Shown piece by piece: positions 7,183-10,457 of a stretch of DNA of 10,457 nt. How positions within the stretch are numbered: the stretch's first letter is position 1; every line of letters starts with the position of its first letter. The notes below the pieces were generated by a model that did not search any database, had not been told where the DNA came from, and saw nothing but the letters and a program-made list of their open reading frames with translations. The DNA comes from Syntrophaceae bacterium UBA5764 (GTDB lineage: Bacteria > Desulfobacterota > Syntrophia > Syntrophales > Smithellaceae): contig DIEW01000013.1 in the NCBI GenBank assembly GCA_002418825.1, positions 1 to 10,457 on the forward strand. Direction: 5' to 3'. A program made the position numbers and the translations under genes.

Positions 7183-7217
7183 GCAATTCACTCCCTTTCT
7201 TTAATCACTTCGATTCA

Positions 7218-7245
7218 AAATTAGCACATCTCCCTTATTTGTAAA
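7218..7245 (-). promoter_or_regulatory. Promoter-like element before the M6-like gene
   Basis: On the minus strand TTTACA (7245..7240) is separated by 16 nt from TAATTT (7223..7218), resembling a sigma70-type -35/-10 pair and leaving an untranslated leader of about 30 nt. The same TTTACA arrangement recurs before the GNAT gene and, with 15 nt spacing, before the PAP2 gene. The -35 box is also part of a small CCCTT/AAGGG inverted repeat with a 7-nt loop (7248..7232). Confidence 0.4.
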
Positions 7246-7293
7246 GGGATTAGCTCTACGGGAAAATTAACAAGACAAATTATCGGGTAGTTT

Positions 7294-8052
7294 TCAACAT
7301 CTGCCGACGGCGGCCAGATAGATAGTAAACTCTTCGTCTCCGTCCACATCCAGCAGTTCATCGCAGGCTTCCTGATTATAAGCGGCCACGACACAGCATC
7401 CCGCGTCGATACTCTGGCAAGCCAGATATAAATTCTGGCCGACGTGACCCGCATCAATGGCGATAACTTTATGCGCGGCCAGATCATAACGCCACTCCAT
7501 TCGGGAGGGAATCGCCGTCCAGAAAAATGTCACGGCGGAAGCAGCGATAAAATTTTGTCCGAAGCAAGCGGCTGCCGCCTTACGCCCGATCTGTTCATCC
7601 AGTTTCAGTTGCGCCAGCTTTTCATCAAAAGGCAAATACTGGTAGAGACCAGACGGCAAACTTTTAATGCGGTTTATAATTAAATAAGTTTCAAAAGAAT
7701 GACGCGCTCCCGCCGAAGGCACCGACCGCAAAGCGGTTTCCGGACTTATCACACAACGAATTCCCTGGGTCGCCCAGAGCAGTGCGGAAAGTTCTTCCAG
7801 CGTCAGCGGATCCGTTTTGTATTCGCGCACGCTTTCACGAAAGACAATCGCTTCGCCCACCGGCAATTTACCCACCTTCATCAGCGCATTTTTCCCCGCG
7901 GGCAAATCGACTCTTGGCGCAGCGGCGGGACAAGGTTTTTGTAAAAGAGGAGCGGAAAGGCCTCTGCTCTGCGCCGTTTGCAAAAAATCAATTTGCTGGC
8001 GGATAGAATCTTTCAAAAAAAACCTGTTAGCCTCAAACCGTTTTTCTGACAT
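7294..8052 (-). CDS. SagB/ThcOx-family FMN-dependent oxidoreductase (nitroreductase superfamily)
   Basis: A 252-residue cytoplasmic flavoprotein. The FMN-binding nitroreductase fold is shown by RESVREY (72-78), the TLEELSALLWATQGI helix (84-98), the signature PSAGARHSFE (112-121), GLYQYLP, and a C-terminal AGHVGQNLYLACQSIDAG helix ending in YLAAVG. This arrangement is that of the SagB/ThcOx branch, whose best-known members oxidise azolines in peptide natural products. No YcaO cyclodehydratase or precursor peptide is seen here, and many stand-alone members have unknown substrates, so the reaction is not assigned. The first 60 residues are a less conserved extension. The ATG at 8052 follows GGGAG by 10 nt and lies 15 bp after the hydrolase gene, so co-transcription is likely. 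After its stop there is a spacer of about 110 bp with the next promoter-like site. Confidence 0.85.
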   Translation of the reverse strand: MSEKRFEANRFFLKDSIRQQIDFLQTAQSRGLSAPLLQKPCPAAAPRVDLPAGKNALMKVGKLPVGEAIVFRESVREYKTDPLTLEELSALLWATQGIRCVISPETALRSVPSAGARHSFETYLIINRIKSLPSGLYQYLPFDEKLAQLKLDEQIGRKAAAACFGQNFIAASAVTFFWTAIPSRMEWRYDLAAHKVIAIDAGHVGQNLYLACQSIDAGCCVVAAYNQEACDELLDVDGDEEFTIYLAAVGRC

Positions 8053-8067
8053 GCGATAAGCTCTCCC

Positions 8068-8874
8068 TTATTTTTTATCTATTCTTACAAAATCAGTTAC
8101 TTCTTCAAACAAAAACTTGTCCGTATAAAACGGCCAGTCGTTGTGTCCCGCGCCCTTGATTACCCACATCTTTTTTCTGCCTTCGGGAAGATTAGCATAT
8201 AAATTATGCGCGTGTTTGATAGGCAGGATTTCATCACGCTCAGCCGCGACCACGGAAATTTTGCGGGGATAACTTTTCAGGTTTTCGATGCTGTCGTATT
8301 TATCGGTCAAAACCAGCTTTACCGGCAGAAAAGGAAAAAGAGATTTGGCAACCGACGCAAGCGAATCCCACGGTGTAATTAATATTATTCCCGCAACCGG
8401 CACGTTTGTTTCTTTGGCGATCGCCGCGGCCACGCCGCAGCCCAGTGATTCACCCAGAAGATAGATCGGCGTTCCGTATTGATTGTAGGCAAGATTTATC
8501 GTTTCCAGGCCATCAGCGACAAACGGTTTTTCGCCAACTTTCCCCGGGCGGCCGCCGTATTTCGGATATTCGGCCAAGATTACCCGGAAACCCAGTTTCA
8601 TCAGCGGCTCCAGATAAAATTCTCTGTCGAATGCCGTGCCGCCGTTGCCGTGAAAAAGAACAATTGTTCCGCTGGGCGCGGGCGCTTCTGCGGCGGAAAT
8701 AAGTGCCCGGTAACTATCGGCGGCTTCCGGCCAGAACTTCATATTAACCGATGCCAGCATCCGCTCGGCAGGAACATCCGCACTGGGAAAATAAAGAAAC
8801 TTGTTTTGCATATTACAGCCTCCGAGAAACATTAACGAAATAAGAAACAAAAATATTTTTAGTATTTTTCTCAT
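8068..8874 (-). CDS. Alpha/beta hydrolase lipoprotein (BEM46/ABHD13-like)
   Basis: A 268-residue alpha/beta hydrolase fold serine hydrolase. Residues 1-20 form a lipoprotein signal with lipobox LGGC (Cys20); Asn at +2 favours the outer membrane. The oxyanion-hole loop is FHGNGG (74-79), the nucleophile elbow GESLG (Ser143), and the remaining triad members are probably Asp214 (AERDE) and His244 (GAGHNDW). This set is typical of the BEM46/ABHD12-13/YfhR group of esterases or thioesterases with undefined substrates. The ATG at 8874 is preferred to one at 8910 because it puts the lipoprotein signal at the N-terminus and avoids overlap with the GNAT gene, which ends 19 bp upstream; neither start has a clear Shine-Dalgarno. 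It sits between the GNAT and SagB-like genes in what looks like one operon. Confidence 0.85.
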   Translation of the reverse strand: MRKILKIFLFLISLMFLGGCNMQNKFLYFPSADVPAERMLASVNMKFWPEAADSYRALISAAEAPAPSGTIVLFHGNGGTAFDREFYLEPLMKLGFRVILAEYPKYGGRPGKVGEKPFVADGLETINLAYNQYGTPIYLLGESLGCGVAAAIAKETNVPVAGIILITPWDSLASVAKSLFPFLPVKLVLTDKYDSIENLKSYPRKISVVAAERDEILPIKHAHNLYANLPEGRKKMWVIKGAGHNDWPFYTDKFLFEEVTDFVRIDKK

Positions 8875-8893
8875 TGATAATGATATTTTTAAA

Positions 8894-9421
8894 TTACCAT
8901 GGCAATCCATTTAAATCTATAGGAGCATTTGGAAAGAATGCCCCTTCACAGCTATAAGTCATCGTAAGATTTGGAAATACCATTTTACCTTGAGGCTGTT
9001 CAAATGTCGTCGGGAAATCATTAACTTTCCAGCCAAGTTTTTCATAAAAACCAGAAACTTCCTTGCGGCATAATAGAAGGCCAAAACAAACGTTTAATTT
9101 ATCTTTTATTGCTTTTACGGCTTCCGCCATGAGCTTTTTTCCTATACCATTGTTTCTCCATTCATTTTTCGCGATAACGCCGCTTATTCCTCCTATGCAA
9201 ATCTGCTGATCTGCCACCAAAATCAACCGGTCAATAATACCAACGCGCCCTATTAATTCCGAATCATTAAAAGCAAGAACATACCATTGAGGCTCTGCCC
9301 ATTTTAAAGGAATGTAACCGAACTCATCTTTAAACCATTGAACAAGCTGATCTCTTTTTTGTCCCGTTAAATCTTTTTCATGAATAGTTTTTATTTGAAA
9401 TACACTATTGGCTGATGTCAT
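8894..9421 (-). CDS. GNAT-family N-acetyltransferase, resembling the AAC(2') group
   Basis: A 175-residue acetyl-CoA-dependent acyltransferase. The acetyl-CoA pyrophosphate loop is RNNGIG (89-94) within a GGISGVIAKNEWRNNGIGKK stretch (77-96), preceded by strands WYVLAF and LIGRVGI and followed by FGLLLCR and VSGFYEKLGWK. The latter block, with a C-terminal QP.G, is reminiscent of aminoglycoside 2'-N-acetyltransferases and their many uncharacterised relatives; I would not infer resistance from this. The ATG at 9421 is used; an in-frame GTG four codons upstream is possible, and neither has a strong Shine-Dalgarno (GAG lies just before the ATG). The gene is markedly AT-rich compared with the rest of the window, suggesting later acquisition. 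A promoter-like site lies about 50 bp upstream. Confidence 0.82.
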   Translation of the reverse strand: MTSANSVFQIKTIHEKDLTGQKRDQLVQWFKDEFGYIPLKWAEPQWYVLAFNDSELIGRVGIIDRLILVADQQICIGGISGVIAKNEWRNNGIGKKLMAEAVKAIKDKLNVCFGLLLCRKEVSGFYEKLGWKVNDFPTTFEQPQGKMVFPNLTMTYSCEGAFFPNAPIDLNGLPW

Positions 9422-9595
9422 TTTCTCATACACTTATACAGAACTTTTCACATTTTCAACGCTTTAAGCAAAGATTAACACACATATTATTTTTGTAAAG
9501 TCAGAAAGTTAAGAAAGGCTGAACAGTATGGTATTTGCCAGTGTAGCAAGCCAGGCAAAACTATCTTTACCGCGGCCGTATGCGCGACTAATTGT
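9422..9595. other. Spacer between the PAP2 and GNAT genes
   Basis: There is no coding frame here. It holds the promoter-like element at 9472-9499 and a 6-bp perfect inverted repeat, TTTGCC (9534-9539) with GGCAAA (9554-9559), separated by 14 nt. The repeat is not followed by a T-run on the minus strand, so it is a poor candidate for an intrinsic terminator of the PAP2 gene. Confidence 0.4.
9472..9499 (-). promoter_or_regulatory. Promoter-like element before the GNAT gene
   Basis: On the minus strand TTTACA (9499..9494) is followed after 16 nt by TAATCT (9477..9472), preceded by TGTGT as in an extended -10. The same box, spacing and surrounding A/T pattern (CTTTACAAA.ATAA....TG.TAAT.T) occur before the M6-like gene. 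It would start a transcript for the GNAT, hydrolase and SagB-like genes. Confidence 0.4.
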
Positions 9596-10012
9596 TTAAG
9601 TAACAGACGACTTATCTTTTTCGGCGGGCTGATTTAAAAGATCAACTTTAAAACGGTCAAAATAATATTTTACAGCAAGCGCGCAGATTACTCCGAAAAC
9701 AGCGCTGGCGATAATATCTCCCACAAAATGCGAATTCAGAATCACTCTGCTTGCCGCGATGGCGATGGCGGCAGGAAAAACTATAATGCCGGCGCGGGGA
9801 TACAGTATAGATATTGCCGTTGCCAGAGAAAACACGGTCATGGCGTGGTCTGATGGAAAAGACGTTGACTCGTAAATCGTTTCAAAAAAATCAAATCCAT
9901 ACAAACCATGATTAAAGAGATTTTTCGGCCTGTGCCTTCCGGCTATCCACTTGGCAGCCATGTTAAAAATACCGGAGGCTGATATTGTAATCAGCAAAAA
10001 CAATATCTTCAT
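9596..10012 (-). CDS. PAP2 phosphatase, C-terminal catalytic part
   Basis: 138 residues from the ATG just after the TAG. It carries all three PAP2 phosphatase motifs: KWIAGRHRP (Lys21, Arg28, Pro29; pattern K-x6-RP), PSDH (53-56, His56), and SR-x5-H-x3-D (Arg89, His95, Asp99). PSDH instead of PSGH is also seen in BcrC-type undecaprenyl-diphosphatases. Membrane helices lie near 3-20, 57-72, 75-90 and 97-115. Translation could restart at this ATG by coupling, though no Shine-Dalgarno is visible. Without the N-terminal helices, folding and activity are doubtful. Confidence 0.7.
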   Translation of the reverse strand: MKILFLLITISASGIFNMAAKWIAGRHRPKNLFNHGLYGFDFFETIYESTSFPSDHAMTVFSLATAISILYPRAGIIVFPAAIAIAASRVILNSHFVGDIIASAVFGVICALAVKYYFDRFKVDLLNQPAEKDKSSVT

Positions 10013-10015
10013 CGA

Positions 10016-10243
10016 CTAATCTTTGTTTTGTAAAATAAATCGGAAAAGAAAAAAAGCGGGAATAAGCAAAATAAAATACCATCCTGCTTTACCGGCAACA
10101 GTCACGATCTCGGCCATATCCCTTACAGACTGGCTTAAGTTCAGGCAATAATAGGTTACCGGAATATCCCACATATAATATAACACAAATGTCAAAAACG
10201 AACCTGCTGCAAATACCGAGGCGGCAATCCATATTTTTTTCAT
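10016..10243 (-). CDS. PAP2 phosphatase, N-terminal membrane part
   Basis: 75 residues with two membrane helices (about 3-24 and 53-71) joined by a polar loop, ending at the TAG. The ATG at 10243 has GGGAG about 7 nt upstream, so this half is well placed for translation. It contains none of the catalytic motifs and makes sense only as the N-terminus of the PAP2 protein continued downstream. Confidence 0.65.
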   Translation of the reverse strand: MKKIWIAASVFAAGSFLTFVLYYMWDIPVTYYCLNLSQSVRDMAEIVTVAGKAGWYFILLIPAFFLFRFILQNKD

Positions 10244-10381
10244 TTTCTTGCTCCCGAAATATTTTTAAACAATTCCTGTTTTTACATAATAGCCAAGATA
10301 TTACTTAAACTTTTTAACTACTTAAACAGGATACTAATATATCTTATTTTTTGTAAAGGGGAAAAACGAAAAAGTATATAA
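10244..10381. other. AT-rich leader of the PAP2 gene with repeats
   Basis: Non-coding spacer. It contains two 9-bp direct repeats TACTTAAAC (10302-10310 and 10319-10327, 17 nt apart) and a 7-bp inverted repeat CCTGTTT (10275-10281) with AAACAGG (10324-10330). These lie between the promoter-like site and the start codon, so an operator or leader structure is possible, but in such AT-rich sequence chance is also plausible. Confidence 0.35.
10331..10357 (-). promoter_or_regulatory. Promoter-like element before the PAP2 gene
   Basis: On the minus strand TTTACA (10357..10352) is followed after 15 nt by TAGTAT (10336..10331). This is the weakest of the three TTTACA-type sites because the spacing is short, but it shares the CTTTACAAA...ATAA context with the two others. 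Confidence 0.3.
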
Positions 10382-10457
10382 TCATTTCTCAGATTCCGGT
10401 CTGCGAAACCGCATAATCATATCCTGGGGCTTTTCAAAAATGCTCAGATGCAAGGCG
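10382..10457 (-). CDS. Possible C-terminal fragment of a gene running off the window
   Basis: A frame enters from the window edge and ends at TGA (10384..10382), giving 24 residues that finish in a basic stretch (MIMRFRRPESEK). I do not recognise it. It could be the tail of a gene starting outside the window or a chance open frame; only its position just upstream of the PAP2 promoter-like site supports it. Confidence 0.25.
   Translation of the reverse strand, partial: ALHLSIFEKPQDMIMRFRRPESEK

Larger units (their letters stand above)
9596..10243 (-). pseudogene. PAP2-family phosphatase interrupted by one in-frame TAG
   Basis: Two consecutive frames, 10243..10016 and 10012..9596, are in the same reading frame and separated only by TAG (10018..10016) and one TCG codon. 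Read together they give a protein of about 215 residues with a normal PAP2/BcrC-like membrane layout: two or three N-terminal helices, then the catalytic motifs. No frameshift or other stop is present and both halves keep clean coding character. The reading frame is therefore either a very young nonsense pseudogene, a stop-and-restart pair, or a case of amber readthrough. All ten other visible gene ends, including the end of this gene and excluding the edge fragment, use TAA or TGA. The intact protein would be an undecaprenyl-diphosphate or lipid phosphatase of the inner membrane. Confidence 0.7.

Noticed and set aside
9534..9559. TTTGCC/GGCAAA inverted repeat as a terminator
   Set aside because: The stem is only 6 bp with a 14-nt loop and there is no T-run on the minus strand.
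1..10457. CRISPR array, tRNA, rRNA, insertion sequence or integrase
   Set aside because: I saw no regularly spaced repeats, tRNA-like cloverleaf, rRNA sequence, transposase motifs or terminal inverted repeats.

Overview
The window comes from a Gram-negative bacterium. It encodes a TonB-dependent outer-membrane receptor, an outer-membrane-type lipoprotein and a Tat-exported iron-sulfur protein. The mix of multi-cluster ferredoxin, diheme cytochrome b and corrinoid uptake suggests an anaerobe, perhaps of the deltaproteobacterial (Desulfobacterota) type; that placement is inference only. Every gene I can support lies on the minus strand, so the layout below runs from high to low coordinates, in the direction of transcription.

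(1) 10457-9596: the end of an unidentified frame at the edge, a spacer with a promoter-like site, then a PAP2-family membrane phosphatase split by one in-frame TAG. (2) 9421-7294: a likely operon of a GNAT acetyltransferase, a lipoprotein alpha/beta hydrolase and a SagB/ThcOx-type flavin oxidoreductase, with gaps of under 20 bp. (3) 7182-2377: a second likely operon of a secreted M6-peptidase-like protein (HDxxH instead of HExxH), a Tat-exported four-cluster ferredoxin, a formate-dehydrogenase-gamma-like cytochrome b, a FecCD-type ABC permease and its ATPase. (4) 2371-78: a cobalamin riboswitch that begins 6 nt after the ATPase stop and leads a BtuB-like TonB-dependent receptor. Bases 1-77 hold nothing identifiable.

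Taken together, BtuB would bring cobalamin or another corrinoid across the outer membrane and the FecCD permease/ATPase across the inner membrane. The periplasmic binding protein (BtuF) is not in the window. The ferredoxin/cytochrome b pair looks like the electron-transfer half of a periplasmic oxidoreductase without its catalytic subunit. Its tight coupling to the ABC permease raises the possibility of a redox step linked to uptake, which is a hypothesis.

Base composition is uneven. The btuB segment is GC-rich (about 67% in 1741-1800), the ABC genes are intermediate (about 42% in 2521-2580) and the GNAT end is AT-rich (about 28% in 8881-8940). The step falls close to the start of the riboswitch. 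Three spacers (near 7230, 9485 and 10345) share a TTTACA...TAAT-like element on the minus strand that I read as promoters of the three transcription units.
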